Of a DNA stretch of 64,000 nt, positions 37,787 through 46,852 are shown piece after piece. Source of the DNA: Streptomyces flavofungini (lineage in GTDB: Bacteria > Actinomycetota > Actinomycetes > Streptomycetales > Streptomycetaceae); NCBI RefSeq assembly GCF_014650815.1, contig NZ_BMVR01000004.1:558001-622000 (forward strand), written 5' to 3'. Below the pieces are notes generated by a model. The model saw nothing but the letters and a program-made list of their open reading frames with translations. It was not told where the DNA came from and did no database searches. The translations under genes were made by a program, and so were the position numbers. Within the stretch, counting starts at the first letter, position 1; every line of letters begins with the position of its first letter.

Positions 37787-38683
37787 TCAGCCGCGCCCGC
37801 GCTGCAAGCGGTCGCCGCCCGTCAGGATCGCCGCCGCCAGCGCGTCCGCCGCGCTGAGGGCGCCCCGCGTGCCCCGGCCGCCGCGCGCCCCCGCCCCCCG
37901 CTCGCCGTGCCGCAGCACGAAGTCCACCGACCCCAGCTCCGGCAGCCCCGCCCGGTCCGGCAGCCGCACCAGGCCCGGCGGGACCAGCCCACGCGAGTGG
38001 GCCATCACGCCCAGGCCCGCGCGCGCCGCGGCCACCAGACCGTTGAGGCTGCCGCTGGTGCAGGCCACGCGCCAGGGGCGGCCGCTGCGCTCCAGGGCCT
38101 CCATGGCGAGGGCGCGGGTGATGCCCGGCGGCGGGTACACGATGAGCGGCACCGGCAGGCCGGGGTCCAGGCGGAGGCGGGGCGCGCCGATCCACACCAG
38201 GTCGTCGTGCCAGACCAGTTCGCCGCGCGGGTCCTCGGGGCGGCGCTTGGCGAGGACCAGGTCGAGCTTGCCCGCGTCGAGGCGCTCGTGCAGCGTGCCG
38301 GACAGCTCGACGGTCAGCTCCAGGTCGACCTCGGGGTGCCCGCGCCGGAAGGACTCCAGGATGTCGGTGAGCCGGGTCAGGACGAAGTCCTCCGAGGCGC
38401 CGAAGCGCAGCCGCCCGCCCGGCCGCGCCCCGGTGAAGTACGAAGCCGCCTGCTCCTGCACCTCCAGGATGCGGCGGGCGAAACCGAGCATGGCTTCCCC
38501 GGCCTCCGTCAGCTCCACGCTGTGCGTGTCCCGCGTGAACAGCGGCCGGCCCGTCGCGTCCTCCAGGCGCCGCACGTGCTGGCTCACCGTCGACTGGCGC
38601 AGGCCGAGGCGGCGCGCGGCCTGCGTGAAGCTCAGCGTCTGGGCCACCGCGAGGAAGGTACGGAGCTGAACGGGGTCGTACAC
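37787..38683 (-). CDS. LysR-family regulator
   Basis: A 298-aa LysR regulator: HTH PVQLRTFLAVAQTLSFTQAA ... RLGLRQSTVSQHVRRLEDATG, then a type 2 periplasmic-binding-fold sensor (RLRFGASEDFVLTRLTDILE). The GTG at 38683 has GGGGAG too close for a normal site; an alternative ATG at 38707 would add eight residues and has no site, so the start is uncertain. It is divergent from the bile-acid-symporter-like gene. A T-N11-A LysR box (ATC-N9-GAT, 38695-38709) and CGGGATTCCCG (38729-38739) lie between them. Confidence 0.9.
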   Translation of the reverse strand: MYDPVQLRTFLAVAQTLSFTQAARRLGLRQSTVSQHVRRLEDATGRPLFTRDTHSVELTEAGEAMLGFARRILEVQEQAASYFTGARPGGRLRFGASEDFVLTRLTDILESFRRGHPEVDLELTVELSGTLHERLDAGKLDLVLAKRRPEDPRGELVWHDDLVWIGAPRLRLDPGLPVPLIVYPPPGITRALAMEALERSGRPWRVACTSGSLNGLVAAARAGLGVMAHSRGLVPPGLVRLPDRAGLPELGSVDFVLRHGERGAGARGGRGTRGALSAADALAAAILTGGDRLQRGRG

Positions 38684-38728
38684 GCTCCCCAGGCTATCGC
38701 GGAACATGATGACAGTCAGAGCGGTGTA

Positions 38729-38739
38729 CGGGATTCCCG
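38729..38739. promoter_or_regulatory. CGGGATTCCCG palindrome, LysR/transporter intergenic space
   Basis: An 11-bp palindrome 46 bp upstream of the LysR GTG and about 140 bp before the divergent transporter start. It lies close to a LysR-style T-N11-A site (38695-38709). It may be part of the control region for both genes; this is inferred from position only. Confidence 0.35.
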
Positions 38740-38878
38740 ATCGCGGCCGGGAGGAGGAGCATGGAGAGGGCACGTACCGCCTCACACGGAGAGGCCCGGA
38801 GGGCCCGCGCGCGGCGGTCGTGCCAGCACCGAGCACGGGGGCCACGGCGCCCCCGGCAGACCGAGCGCATGGAGCACT

Positions 38879-40021
38879 GTGAAACGCCCGTCCTGGCCGT
38901 CCTGGATGCCGATCGACCCGTACATCGCGGCACTGCTCGGCACCGTGGGACTCGCGGCGCTCCTGCCCGCCCGCGGCACGGCCGCCGATGTCGCCTCCGG
39001 CGCCTCGACCACCGCCGTCGCGCTGCTCTTCTTCCTGTACGGCGCGCGCCTGTCCACGCGCGAGGCGATGGACGGCCTGCGCCACTGGCGTCTCCACCTC
39101 ACGGTCCTGCTCTGCACGTTCGCGGTGTTCCCACTGCTCGGCCTCGCCGCCAAGGGCCTGGTGCCGTACGTCCTGACGCCCGCGCTCTACAGCGGCCTGC
39201 TGTTCCTGACCCTGGTCCCGTCCACGATCCAGTCGTCCATCGCCTTCACGTCCATGGCGCGCGGCAACGTCCCCGCGGCGATCTGCGCGGGCTCGTTCTC
39301 CTCGCTCGCGGGCATCGTGCTCACGCCGCTGCTCGCGGCCGGGCTGCTCGGCCACGGCGCGGTCGGCTTCTCCGCGGACTCGCTCCTGAAGATCGTGCTG
39401 CAGCTCCTGGTGCCGTTCCTGGCGGGCCAGTTCCTGCGCCGGTGGGTCGGGGGTTTCCTCACCCGCAACAAGAAGGTGCTCTCGCTCGTCGACCGGGGCT
39501 CGATCCTGCTCGTCGTCTACACCGCGTTCAGTCAGGGCATGGTCGAGGGCATCTGGCACCAGGTCACCCCGGCCCGGCTCGGCGCGCTGCTCGGTGTCGA
39601 GGCGGTGCTGCTCGCGGCGATGCTCGCGCTGACCTGGTACGGCGCGAAGAAGCTCGGGTTCGGGCGGGCCGACCGGATCGCGATCCAGTTCGCCGGGTCG
39701 AAGAAGTCCCTGGCCGCCGGGCTGCCGATGGCGAGCGTCCTGTTCGGCGCCCAGGCCTCGCTCGCGGTCCTGCCGCTGATGCTGTTCCACCAGATGCAGC
39801 TCATGGTCTGCGCGGTGATCGCCAAGCGCCGCTCGCAGGACCCGGAGGCGGTCGAGGCGCGGGCCGCGGAGGCGGCGGAGTCAGGGGTCACGAAGGCGGG
39901 CGGGTCAGGGGGCGCGCAGGGTGAGGCGCGCGCCGCCCGGGGCGCCGCCGAGGCGGTCAGCTCTCGCGCTGGAAGCGCAGCGACACGAACCGGGGCCGGT
40001 ACAACTCCACGTTCCGGTTGA
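38879..40021 (+). CDS. Bile acid:sodium symporter family transporter
   Basis: A 380-aa membrane protein of the SBF-like (BASS superfamily) type. Ten hydrophobic segments can be seen; characteristic stretches are LFFLYGARLSTREAMDGLRHWRLH, LFLTLVPSTIQSSIAFTSMARGN and IQFAGSKKSLAAGLPMASVLF, the last being the conserved substrate/sodium region. The GTG at 38879 follows GGAG. The tail is Ala/Gly-rich and soluble, and its last 65 bases overlap the end of the convergent DUF4185 gene. It is likely regulated by the divergent LysR protein. Substrate unknown. Confidence 0.9.
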   Translation: MKRPSWPSWMPIDPYIAALLGTVGLAALLPARGTAADVASGASTTAVALLFFLYGARLSTREAMDGLRHWRLHLTVLLCTFAVFPLLGLAAKGLVPYVLTPALYSGLLFLTLVPSTIQSSIAFTSMARGNVPAAICAGSFSSLAGIVLTPLLAAGLLGHGAVGFSADSLLKIVLQLLVPFLAGQFLRRWVGGFLTRNKKVLSLVDRGSILLVVYTAFSQGMVEGIWHQVTPARLGALLGVEAVLLAAMLALTWYGAKKLGFGRADRIAIQFAGSKKSLAAGLPMASVLFGAQASLAVLPLMLFHQMQLMVCAVIAKRRSQDPEAVEARAAEAAESGVTKAGGSGGAQGEARAARGAAEAVSSRAGSAATRTGAGTTPRSG

Positions 40022-41348
40022 TGTGCGCCTGCGCGTTGGCCGCCGCCGCGTCCAGCCAGTTGACGTCGTAGCTCACCACGAGCCGCCCGCCGCCGCTCAC
40101 GGCCGGATGGACCTGCGGGTTGTAGGGAGCCGCCGCCGTGCCCGCCGCGCTCTGGCCGCCCGTGCCGCCACCTCCCCCATTGCCCCCGCCGTCCTGCGGC
40201 AGCGGCGGCGCGAACGCCTTGGCGGGCCCGCGCCAGGGCCCGGTGGGGGAGCACGACCAGTACGACGTGACGTCCGTCAGGCCCTCGGTGCCCGCGGCCA
40301 TGGTGAGCAGGACGTACGTCCCCTGCGTGCGGACCACGGTGAACGCGCTGCCCACGCCCTTGTGGGCGCCGTTGCCGAGGACCGGGCGCGGCTTGCCCGT
40401 GCGGGTCCAGTCCGAGCCGTCCCAGTACCGCCAGGCGTCGGGGTCGGCCAGGCCGCCGTGCGGGACGCGGGCGACGAAGGCGTGCGAGGAGGGGCGGGCG
40501 GCGGCCTGCGCGTCGGTGCCGCCGAAGACGTACGTCCACTCGCCGTCGTCGACGGTCGTCGTGCCGTACAGGACGCGCTTCTCGGGGTCGGCGACGCCGC
40601 GCTGGTCCGAGATCTGCGTGATGTTCTCGACCCGCAGGTCCGGTAGCGACAGGGTGGCGACCTCCGTGGCGGCGGGCGCCCCGTAGATCCACGGGCCCGG
40701 GGCCTTCGCGCGGGTCCACAGCAGCACCCGCAGGACGTCCTCGTCGCCGCCCGGCGAGCGCGGCTCCACCTTCGCGGCGACCGGCCAGCGCCACTGCTCC
40801 GGCGCCGGATCGGCGAACATCGGGGTCGGCAGCGTACGCTCCAGGGCTCCCGAACGGTCCGTCACCACACCGGAGTTGCGCACCATCGGGGCGCTCGTGT
40901 CGCGCCACGCGTGCGGCTGGCCCTGCGGGTTGGGCGGCGCGTGCACCTGCCCGAGGAAGGTGTCGGAGAACAGCCAGAGCACCCGCCCGTCCGGCAGCTT
41001 CACCGAGTGCGTGCCGTCGCCGCCCGTCCAGTCGTCGGTGCGGGCGCCGTCGTCGCCGTACGAGGCGAACGCGCCGGTGAGCTTCGGCTCGGGCGCGGAC
41101 GAGGCGACGGTGGTGGCCGCGCACGCCGGACCGCTCTCCCGGTCGTCGTCGCCGTCCGGGAGAGCGGTCAGGAACACGGCCGCGCAGGCCACGGCGAGCA
41201 GCAGGACGATCCAGGTCCTGCGCGCGCCCCGGCCGCGCGGTGGCCCGCCCGTGGTGGACGGCCCCGCGTACGACGCTGTGGCCGCGGACACGCCCGGGCC
41301 GTCAGGGCCCTTCGGCCGGACCCCGCTTCTTCCGCCACGGAGATCCAT
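39957..41348 (-). CDS. DUF4185 domain protein, membrane-anchored or secreted
   Basis: A 463-aa protein with a cytoplasmic Gly/Pro head, then one hydrophobic helix (TWIVLLLAVACAAVFLTAL) that anchors it or serves as signal. The rest is a beta-propeller-like domain of the DUF4185 type: HSVKLPDGRVLWLFSDTFLGQV, EPRSPGGDEDVLRVLLWT, LYGTTTVDDGEWTYVFGGTD, SAFTVVRTQGTYVLLTMA and VSGGGRLVVSYDVNWLDAAA. The fold resembles GH43/GH32-like glycan-active propellers. It starts 10 bp after the sialidase gene ends and is surely co-transcribed with it; a shared role in glycan use is inferred. Confidence 0.85.
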   Translation of the reverse strand: MDLRGGRSGVRPKGPDGPGVSAATASYAGPSTTGGPPRGRGARRTWIVLLLAVACAAVFLTALPDGDDDRESGPACAATTVASSAPEPKLTGAFASYGDDGARTDDWTGGDGTHSVKLPDGRVLWLFSDTFLGQVHAPPNPQGQPHAWRDTSAPMVRNSGVVTDRSGALERTLPTPMFADPAPEQWRWPVAAKVEPRSPGGDEDVLRVLLWTRAKAPGPWIYGAPAATEVATLSLPDLRVENITQISDQRGVADPEKRVLYGTTTVDDGEWTYVFGGTDAQAAARPSSHAFVARVPHGGLADPDAWRYWDGSDWTRTGKPRPVLGNGAHKGVGSAFTVVRTQGTYVLLTMAAGTEGLTDVTSYWSCSPTGPWRGPAKAFAPPLPQDGGGNGGGGGTGGQSAAGTAAAPYNPQVHPAVSGGGRLVVSYDVNWLDAAAANAQAHINRNVELYRPRFVSLRFQRES

Positions 41349-41358
41349 TCGAAGGACC

Positions 41359-43341
41359 CTAATTCCCCGGACGCACCCGGTCCATGGGCAGCCAGGCGAC
41401 GGTGTTCCACTTCACAGCGGCGGACGGGGCCCGGTCGGAGCCGAGCCGGGTCACCTCATCGTCGCTCAACGCCCGCTCGAAGACACCCACTTGGTCGATG
41501 GCGCCGGTGAAGTGGGCCCTGCTGTCCATGCGCTGGCCGATGTGCACGCCGAACGGCGAGTTCCGGCTGACGCTGCCCGGAATGTCGGCCCGGGACAGGC
41601 GGGTGCCGTCGAGGAACAGCGAGAGCTCCCCGTTGCCCCGGCGCAGCGCGACGTGGTGCCACTGCCCGTCGTTGTACGCGCCCTCGGTGCTCAGTGACGC
41701 CGAGCGGGGCGGACCGGCGCCGTCGCGGGTGGTGATCAGGCCCGTGACGCGGTTGTTCGCGGGCTCGCCGCGCAGCCACACCTGCGGCTGGCCGGTGCCG
41801 ACGCCACCCATCCAGAGGAGCGGCTGCTCCCCGCTCGTCGCCGAGTAGCGGAACCACAGCGAGGCCGTGAAGTCCTGGCTGTGCAGCGGAAGCCGGGAGC
41901 TGTACGGCAGCCGCACGGCGTCGTCGACCCCGTCGAAGGCGAGCGCCTGCCCGCCGAACACGCCCTCCGTGGGGCGGGCGCCGCCGAGCACCGCCGCGTC
42001 CGGAGCGCCCGGCGCCCAGTCGCTGGTGCGCGGATCGGGGCCGCGGCGCGGCTTCAGCCACTCCTCGGTGAAGCGTGTGAAGCGGATCTCGTCCCGGGCG
42101 TCGACCGCGCCGCCCTCGTACATCAGGCCCACCCGCTCGTCGTCGACGGCCACCATGTCCGAGTAGCCGGACCAGTCGGTGGTGACGACGGTGGAGCGGT
42201 CGAAGCTGTCCCAGGTGCGGCCGCCGTCGTAGGAGGAGCGGACCGTCATGGTGCGGCGCCGGTCGGGGTCGCCGGGGGCGGCGAGCAGCAGCCGGCCGCC
42301 GAACCGGAGCGTGGAGCCCTGCACCTGCGGCGTGTACAGGTCGGGGCTGGCCTCGAAGGACCCGGTGAAGCTGTCCCCGCCGTCCCGGCTGACGACGTGG
42401 TCGCGGTGCCCGAGGTCGGTGCCGTCCTGCTCGCGCCCGGACACATAGACGGTGCCGTCCGCGCGCTCGGTGAGCGTCATCTCCGAGGGCTTCTGCCGGA
42501 AGGTGCCGTCGCTCGCGGAGATCGGGTACGAGTCCGTCGCGCCGATCTTCCAGGTGTCGCCGCCGTCGTCGCTGACGACCAGCGAGGCGTGGTTCTCGGT
42601 GACCCGGCTGCCGTTCCACGACTCGGCGTTGACGGTCAGGACCAGGCGCCCCTTGTGGCGGCCGCGGCTGAGCTGGATGCCGTGCACGGGCCCGGTCGCG
42701 TACCAGGAGTTCCAGGACTCGGGCAGGATCTCGTCGCTCAGGTCCCGCGGCTTGGACCAGCTCTCGCCGTCGTCGTCGCTGTACTGCAGGTGGGGCGTGC
42801 GCTCGCACGGCACCTCGCAGTTCTTGCCGTCCGTGCGGCCCGGGTTGTACGTCTCGGCGAGCAGGATGCGGCCCGTCCTGCGGTCGACGACCGGCGCGGG
42901 GTTGCCGTGCGTGTCGCCGCCGCCTTCGTTGATGACCCGCATCGGGCCCCAGGTCCGGCCGCCGTCGTGGCTGCGCTTGAGGACCAGGTCGATGTCACCG
43001 GCGTCGCTGCAGTCGTTGACGCGTCCCTCGGCGAAGGCGAGCAGCGTTCCCTTCGCCGTCTTCACGATCGCTGGTATCCGGAAGCACGAGTAGCCGGGAT
43101 CCTGGGAAGCCTTGAACAGGATCTGCTGCTCGAACGGAGCCCTCGGCGCCGCGCCCGCCGCCCGGGCGGCCTCGCCGAGCACGGGCGGCAGTGCCAGGGC
43201 GGCGAGCGCGGTGGCGGTCAGGGCGGCGACGGTACGCCGCCTGGGGGACCGGAGGGGCTGGGCGAACCGGGTGATCCGGGAGCGCCTGGGGGGCCGGGCG
43301 GACCGGGCGGATCTGAGGCGTACACGGAGTCTCGACGGCAT
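41359..43341 (-). CDS. Secreted exo-alpha-sialidase (GH33) with LamG-like domain
   Basis: A 660-aa secreted enzyme that removes terminal sialic acids. A long basic head and signal peptide end near LGEAARAAGA. The GH33 propeller follows: FRIPAIVKTAKGTLLAFAEGR (FRIP motif with the Arg of the triad), five Asp boxes (SHDGGRTW, SDDDGESW, SDDGGDTW, SRDGGDSF, SYDGGRTW) and TTDWSGYSDMVAV carrying the nucleophilic Tyr region. The C-terminal ~180 residues are a laminin-G/concanavalin fold (QALAFDGVDDAVRLPYSS ... WHHVALRRGNGELSLFLDG). AAGGG precedes the ATG. Confidence 0.93.
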   Translation of the reverse strand: MPSRLRVRLRSARSARPPRRSRITRFAQPLRSPRRRTVAALTATALAALALPPVLGEAARAAGAAPRAPFEQQILFKASQDPGYSCFRIPAIVKTAKGTLLAFAEGRVNDCSDAGDIDLVLKRSHDGGRTWGPMRVINEGGGDTHGNPAPVVDRRTGRILLAETYNPGRTDGKNCEVPCERTPHLQYSDDDGESWSKPRDLSDEILPESWNSWYATGPVHGIQLSRGRHKGRLVLTVNAESWNGSRVTENHASLVVSDDGGDTWKIGATDSYPISASDGTFRQKPSEMTLTERADGTVYVSGREQDGTDLGHRDHVVSRDGGDSFTGSFEASPDLYTPQVQGSTLRFGGRLLLAAPGDPDRRRTMTVRSSYDGGRTWDSFDRSTVVTTDWSGYSDMVAVDDERVGLMYEGGAVDARDEIRFTRFTEEWLKPRRGPDPRTSDWAPGAPDAAVLGGARPTEGVFGGQALAFDGVDDAVRLPYSSRLPLHSQDFTASLWFRYSATSGEQPLLWMGGVGTGQPQVWLRGEPANNRVTGLITTRDGAGPPRSASLSTEGAYNDGQWHHVALRRGNGELSLFLDGTRLSRADIPGSVSRNSPFGVHIGQRMDSRAHFTGAIDQVGVFERALSDDEVTRLGSDRAPSAAVKWNTVAWLPMDRVRPGN

Positions 43342-43487
43342 GGTGCGGGCCCTTCATGTCGACCGGACATTCGGACATCCCACGTCCAACGTGCGCGTCA
43401 CTGAAGCTACTTGGGGGCCTTGGAGCAACACAAGAAGCGTGCGCGTAACGGAATCCCGGCGGGGCGCCGGGCGCGGATGCCGCCAGA

Positions 43488-44411
43488 TTACGGGGTAAGT
43501 ACGATTTTTCCGGTGTTGACGCGCGACTCGATTGCCGCGTGTGCCGCGGCCGCGTCCGCCAGGTCGAACTCGGCGTGCACGACGGGCCGCAGCTCACCGG
43601 CGTGGAACAGCCGCCACAGGTCCCGGCGCCACTCCTCGTACAGCCCCGGTCTGCCCCGCGCGATCAGCGCCATCTGAAAGCCCGTCACCGACTTGGCCCC
43701 GACGAGGAGGTCGTAGGCCGACACGGTGCCACCGCCCGAGCTGTACGCCACCAGGCGCCCGTGCGGCGCGAGCGCGGCCACCGCCGGGGCGAGGAGTTCG
43801 CCGCCCACGCCGTCCAGGCAGTAGTCGACGGGCTCGCCCCAGTCCGGCGCGTCGTAGCCGACGACGTCGTCGGCGCCGAGGCCGCGCACGAAGTCGGCCT
43901 TCGAAGGATCCGACACCGCGCCCACGACGCGCGCGGCGCCGTGCAGCCGGGCCAGGCGCACGGCGAGATGGCCGACGCCGCTCGCCGCCGCGGTGATGAG
44001 CGCGGCCTCGCCCGGGGCGGGCCGGGCGGCCTCCAGGGCGCCCCGTGCGACGAGCCCGCTGCGCACCAGCGCCACGGCGTCGACCGCGCTCGCGCCGTTC
44101 GGCACGGGGGAGGCCATCGCGGTGTGCAGGAGCGCGTAGTCCGCGTAGCCGTGCCCGAAGACCAGGCCCGTGACGCGGTCGCCGGGCGCGAAGCCGGTCA
44201 CGCCGTCGCCCGCGCGGACCACCTCGCCCGCGATCTCGCCGCCGAGCGCGATGGGGTCGGCGGCCTCGCGCACCTTGCGGACGACGGGCAGGGTCACGCC
44301 GACGGCCGCGACCCGGACGAGCAGTTCGCCCGGCCCCGGCTCGGGGACCGGTGCCTCCTCGACGAACAGGACCTCGGGGCCGCCTTGCCGGTCGTACCGG
44401 ACGCGACGCAT
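43488..44411 (-). CDS. Zinc-independent quinone oxidoreductase (MDR superfamily)
   Basis: A 307-aa medium-chain dehydrogenase/reductase of the quinone oxidoreductase (Qor) type. Motifs: GGPEVLFVEEAPVPEPGPGEL, LGGEIAGEVVRAGDGVTGFAPGDRV and the NADPH site LITAAASGVGHLAVRLARLHGAARVVGAV. No zinc-binding cysteines are present. The start at 44411 is chosen for GGAGG five bases upstream; the frame extends further. It is divergent from a MarR regulator, a common arrangement for redox-stress genes, and two inverted repeats lie between them. Confidence 0.92.
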   Translation of the reverse strand: MRRVRYDRQGGPEVLFVEEAPVPEPGPGELLVRVAAVGVTLPVVRKVREAADPIALGGEIAGEVVRAGDGVTGFAPGDRVTGLVFGHGYADYALLHTAMASPVPNGASAVDAVALVRSGLVARGALEAARPAPGEAALITAAASGVGHLAVRLARLHGAARVVGAVSDPSKADFVRGLGADDVVGYDAPDWGEPVDYCLDGVGGELLAPAVAALAPHGRLVAYSSGGGTVSAYDLLVGAKSVTGFQMALIARGRPGLYEEWRRDLWRLFHAGELRPVVHAEFDLADAAAAHAAIESRVNTGKIVLTP

Positions 44412-44453
44412 CCGCACCTCCACGCGCTCACTCGGGAATCGCACCCGAAATCA

Positions 44454-44506
44454 TTGGGAGCCCCAACGGTATCCATGAACTCGTGGGGAAGTCCAACGAT
44501 TCTTGG
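44454..44506. promoter_or_regulatory. Two inverted repeats in the MDR/MarR intergenic region
   Basis: TTGGG-AGC-CCCAA (44454-44466) and CCAA-N6-TTGG (44493-44506), the two sites about 39 bp apart in the 108-bp divergent space. MarR proteins bind such short dyads and usually repress both genes. The operator role is inferred. Confidence 0.45.
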
Positions 44507-44519
44507 ATAGGCTCGTCCC

Positions 44520-45017
44520 ATGCCCGAGACCCCGCCCGCGCCGCCGACGCCCGCAGCACGGCCCGCGCCCTCAGTGCCCGCCGTGCCCTCAGCGCCTGCC
44601 GCCATCCGCACCCTCCCCAGCTGGATCCTCGGCCGGGCCGCCGCCCGCGGCCGGGCCCTGGTCGCCGAGGCCCTCGCCGCCGAGGGCATGAAGATGTGGC
44701 ACCACGTCGTCCTCGCCGCCGTGGCCGACCTCGGCCCGGTGGCCCAGGCCGACCTCGGCCGGGGCATCCAGCTCGACCCGAAGGACCTGGTCGGCGTCCT
44801 GAACGACCTGCAGGGCGCGGGCCTGGTCGAGCGCACGCCCGACCCCGAGGACCGCCGCAAGAACGCCGTCACCCTCACCGCCGACGGGCGGGCCCTGCTG
44901 CGCCGGTGCGCCACGGCGGCGCGGGCCGCCAACGACGACCTGCTGGCGCCGCTGTCGGCCGCCGAACGGGAGTCGTTCCTGGAACTGCTCGAAAGGGTCG
45001 CGCGGGTCGGCGAGTGA
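44520..45017 (+). CDS. MarR-family regulator
   Basis: A 165-aa regulator. The first ~30 residues are Pro/Ala-rich and disordered, followed by a winged HTH: LAAEGMKMWHHVVLAAVADL, QADLGRGIQLDPKDLVGVLNDLQGAGLVERTPDPEDRRKNAVTLT (recognition helix and D-x-R-x wing). It should sense a small molecule or oxidant. The ribosome site is weak (AGG near 44509). It is divergent from a quinone oxidoreductase and probably controls it. Confidence 0.9.
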   Translation: MPETPPAPPTPAARPAPSVPAVPSAPAAIRTLPSWILGRAAARGRALVAEALAAEGMKMWHHVVLAAVADLGPVAQADLGRGIQLDPKDLVGVLNDLQGAGLVERTPDPEDRRKNAVTLTADGRALLRRCATAARAANDDLLAPLSAAERESFLELLERVARVGE

Positions 45018-45066
45018 GCCCTGGGCCGAAGCGCGGGGGCGGCGCTGGGGCCCGGCCGGCGCAGGG

Positions 45067-45117
45067 GGCGCTCCCCGCCGGGCCGGGACCCCGTCGCCGT
45101 GTCGCGGCGGGAGCGCC
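45067..45117. terminator. Hairpin at the end of the formate dehydrogenase operon
   Basis: GGCGCTCCCCGCCG (45067-45080) pairs with CGGCGGGAGCGCC (45105-45117), with one bulged C. It lies 3 bp past the fdhD stop, in the convergent space with marR. Confidence 0.7.
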
Positions 45118-45119
45118 GG

Positions 45120-45986
45120 TCAGGTCCGGGCGGCCGCGGTCCGCAGGGCCAGGCGGTGCTCGCCCGCGTACACGTTCATGGAGGAGCCGCGCAGGAACCC
45201 GACCAGGGTCAGGCCGGTCTCGGCGGCGAGGTCGACGGCGAGCGACGACGGCGCGGACACCGCCGCGAGCACCGGGATGCCCGCCATCACGGCCTTCTGC
45301 GCCAGCTCGAAGGAGGCCCGCCCCGACACCATCAGGACGGTGCGGGACAGCGGCAGGCGGCCGTCCTGCAGGGCGCGCCCGACCAGCTTGTCGACGGCGT
45401 TGTGGCGGCCCACGTCCTCGCGCACGTCGATCGGCTCGCCGTCCTCGGTGAACAGGGCCGCCGCGTGCAGCCCCCCGGTCCGGTCGAAGACCCGCTGGGC
45501 CGCGCGCAGCCGGTCGGGGAGGCGGGCGAGCAGCTCGGGCGTCAGCCGGACCGGGGGAGCGCCGTGCCCCTCGGGGTCGTCGTCGATCGGCCAGCGTGCG
45601 GTGGTGCGGACCGCGTCCAGGCTGGCCTTGCCGCACAGCCCGCACGACGAGGTCGTATAGACATTGCGCTCAAGAGTGATGTCCGGGAGGACGACACCGT
45701 CCGCCGTCGACACGTCCACCACGTTGTACGTGTTCGAGCCGTCCGCCGTCGCCCCCGCGCAGTACACGATGCTGCGCAGCTCGTCCGCCGAGCCGAGCAC
45801 GCCCTCGCTGACGAGGAACCCGGCGGCGAGCGCGAAGTCGTCGCCGGGGGTGCGCATGGTGATGGCGAGGGGCTTGCCGTTGAGGCGAATCTCCAGGGGT
45901 TCCTCGGCGACGAGCGTGTCCGGCCGCTCGCTGACCGCGCCGTCGCGGATGCGGATGACGCGGCGGCGTTCCGTGACTCGTCCCAT
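45120..45986 (-). CDS. fdhD: FdhD, sulfurtransferase for formate dehydrogenase
   Basis: A 288-aa FdhD, which transfers sulfur to the molybdenum cofactor so that formate dehydrogenase is active. Seen: the catalytic loop TTSSCGLCGKASLDAVR with the CxxC pair, DDFALAAGFLVSEGV, GGLHAAALFTEDGEPIDVREDVGRHNAVDKLVG and VSGRASFELAQKAVMAGIPVLAAVSAPSSLAV. It is the last gene of the operon, 5 bp after the iron-sulfur subunit. Confidence 0.95.
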   Translation of the reverse strand: MGRVTERRRVIRIRDGAVSERPDTLVAEEPLEIRLNGKPLAITMRTPGDDFALAAGFLVSEGVLGSADELRSIVYCAGATADGSNTYNVVDVSTADGVVLPDITLERNVYTTSSCGLCGKASLDAVRTTARWPIDDDPEGHGAPPVRLTPELLARLPDRLRAAQRVFDRTGGLHAAALFTEDGEPIDVREDVGRHNAVDKLVGRALQDGRLPLSRTVLMVSGRASFELAQKAVMAGIPVLAAVSAPSSLAVDLAAETGLTLVGFLRGSSMNVYAGEHRLALRTAAART

Positions 45987-45991
45987 GTCGA

Positions 45992-46852
45992 TCAGTCCCG
46001 GTTCTGTACGTGCTGGTAGCCGAAGCGGCCCTTGATGCAGAGGTTGCCGTGGGTCACCGGGCTGTCGTGCGGCGAGGTGACCTTCACGATCTCATTGTCC
46101 TGCACGTGCAGGGTGAGGTTGCAGCCGACTCCGCAGTACGCGCACACGGTGGTCGTCTCCGTCTGCGCGGCCTCGTCCCAGGTCCCGGCGGCGCGCATGT
46201 CGAACTCGCTCTTGAAGCTGAGCGCGCCCGTGGGGCACACCTCCACGCAGTTGCCGCAGTACACGCACGCCGAGTCGGTCAGCGGGGCGTCGTGCTCGAC
46301 GGCGATCCGGGCGTCGAAGCCGCGCCCCACGACGGAGATCGCGAAGCTGTTCTGCCACTGCTCGCCGCACGCGTCCACGCACTTGTAGCACAGGATGCAC
46401 TTGTCGTAGTCGCGCACGTACAGGTCGTTGTCGACCCTGGGCTCCTCGTCGAGGCGTGCCGCGTCCGCGCCGAACCGGTCCGGCTTCGCCGCGTACTCCT
46501 TCAGCCATGCCGCGGCCCGGGGCGTGGTCGACAAGTCGACGGACGACGCGAGGAGTTCAAGAACGAGACGGCGGCTGTGCCGGGTCCGCTCGGTGTCCGT
46601 ACGCACCGCCATCCCCGCCTCGGCGCGCCGCGAGCAGGCCGGGGCGAGGGTCCGGGCCCCCTCGACCTCGACGACACACACCCGGCAGGCGTTCTTCGGC
46701 TTCAGCGTGTCGCCCTCGCACAACGTCGGCACGTCCTTGCCCGCGGCCCGGCAGGCGTCCAGGATCGTGCCGCCCTCCGGTACGCGCACGGGCTCGCCGT
46801 CGAGCGTGAACTCGACCAGGCGGCGCGGTGGCTGGAGCGGGATGGCGGTCAT
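45992..46852 (-). CDS. Iron-sulfur subunit: N-terminal half of formate dehydrogenase alpha
   Basis: A 286-aa protein. The order is: a 2Fe-2S ferredoxin domain (C45, C56, C59, C73), a region that in homologues carries a His/Cys 4Fe-4S site but here lacks those cysteines (RHSRRLVLELLASSVDLSTT), two ferredoxin clusters (C152-155-158-162 and C196-199-202-206), and the molybdopterin Fe4S4 motif CAYCGVGCN ... LCIKG (C237, C240, C244, C272). It stops at FGYQHVQNRD, just where the catalytic part of a normal FdsA chain would continue. That part is encoded separately at 48757-50745. The ATG overlaps the nuoEF-like stop (ATGA). Confidence 0.9.
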   Translation of the reverse strand: MTAIPLQPPRRLVEFTLDGEPVRVPEGGTILDACRAAGKDVPTLCEGDTLKPKNACRVCVVEVEGARTLAPACSRRAEAGMAVRTDTERTRHSRRLVLELLASSVDLSTTPRAAAWLKEYAAKPDRFGADAARLDEEPRVDNDLYVRDYDKCILCYKCVDACGEQWQNSFAISVVGRGFDARIAVEHDAPLTDSACVYCGNCVEVCPTGALSFKSEFDMRAAGTWDEAAQTETTTVCAYCGVGCNLTLHVQDNEIVKVTSPHDSPVTHGNLCIKGRFGYQHVQNRD

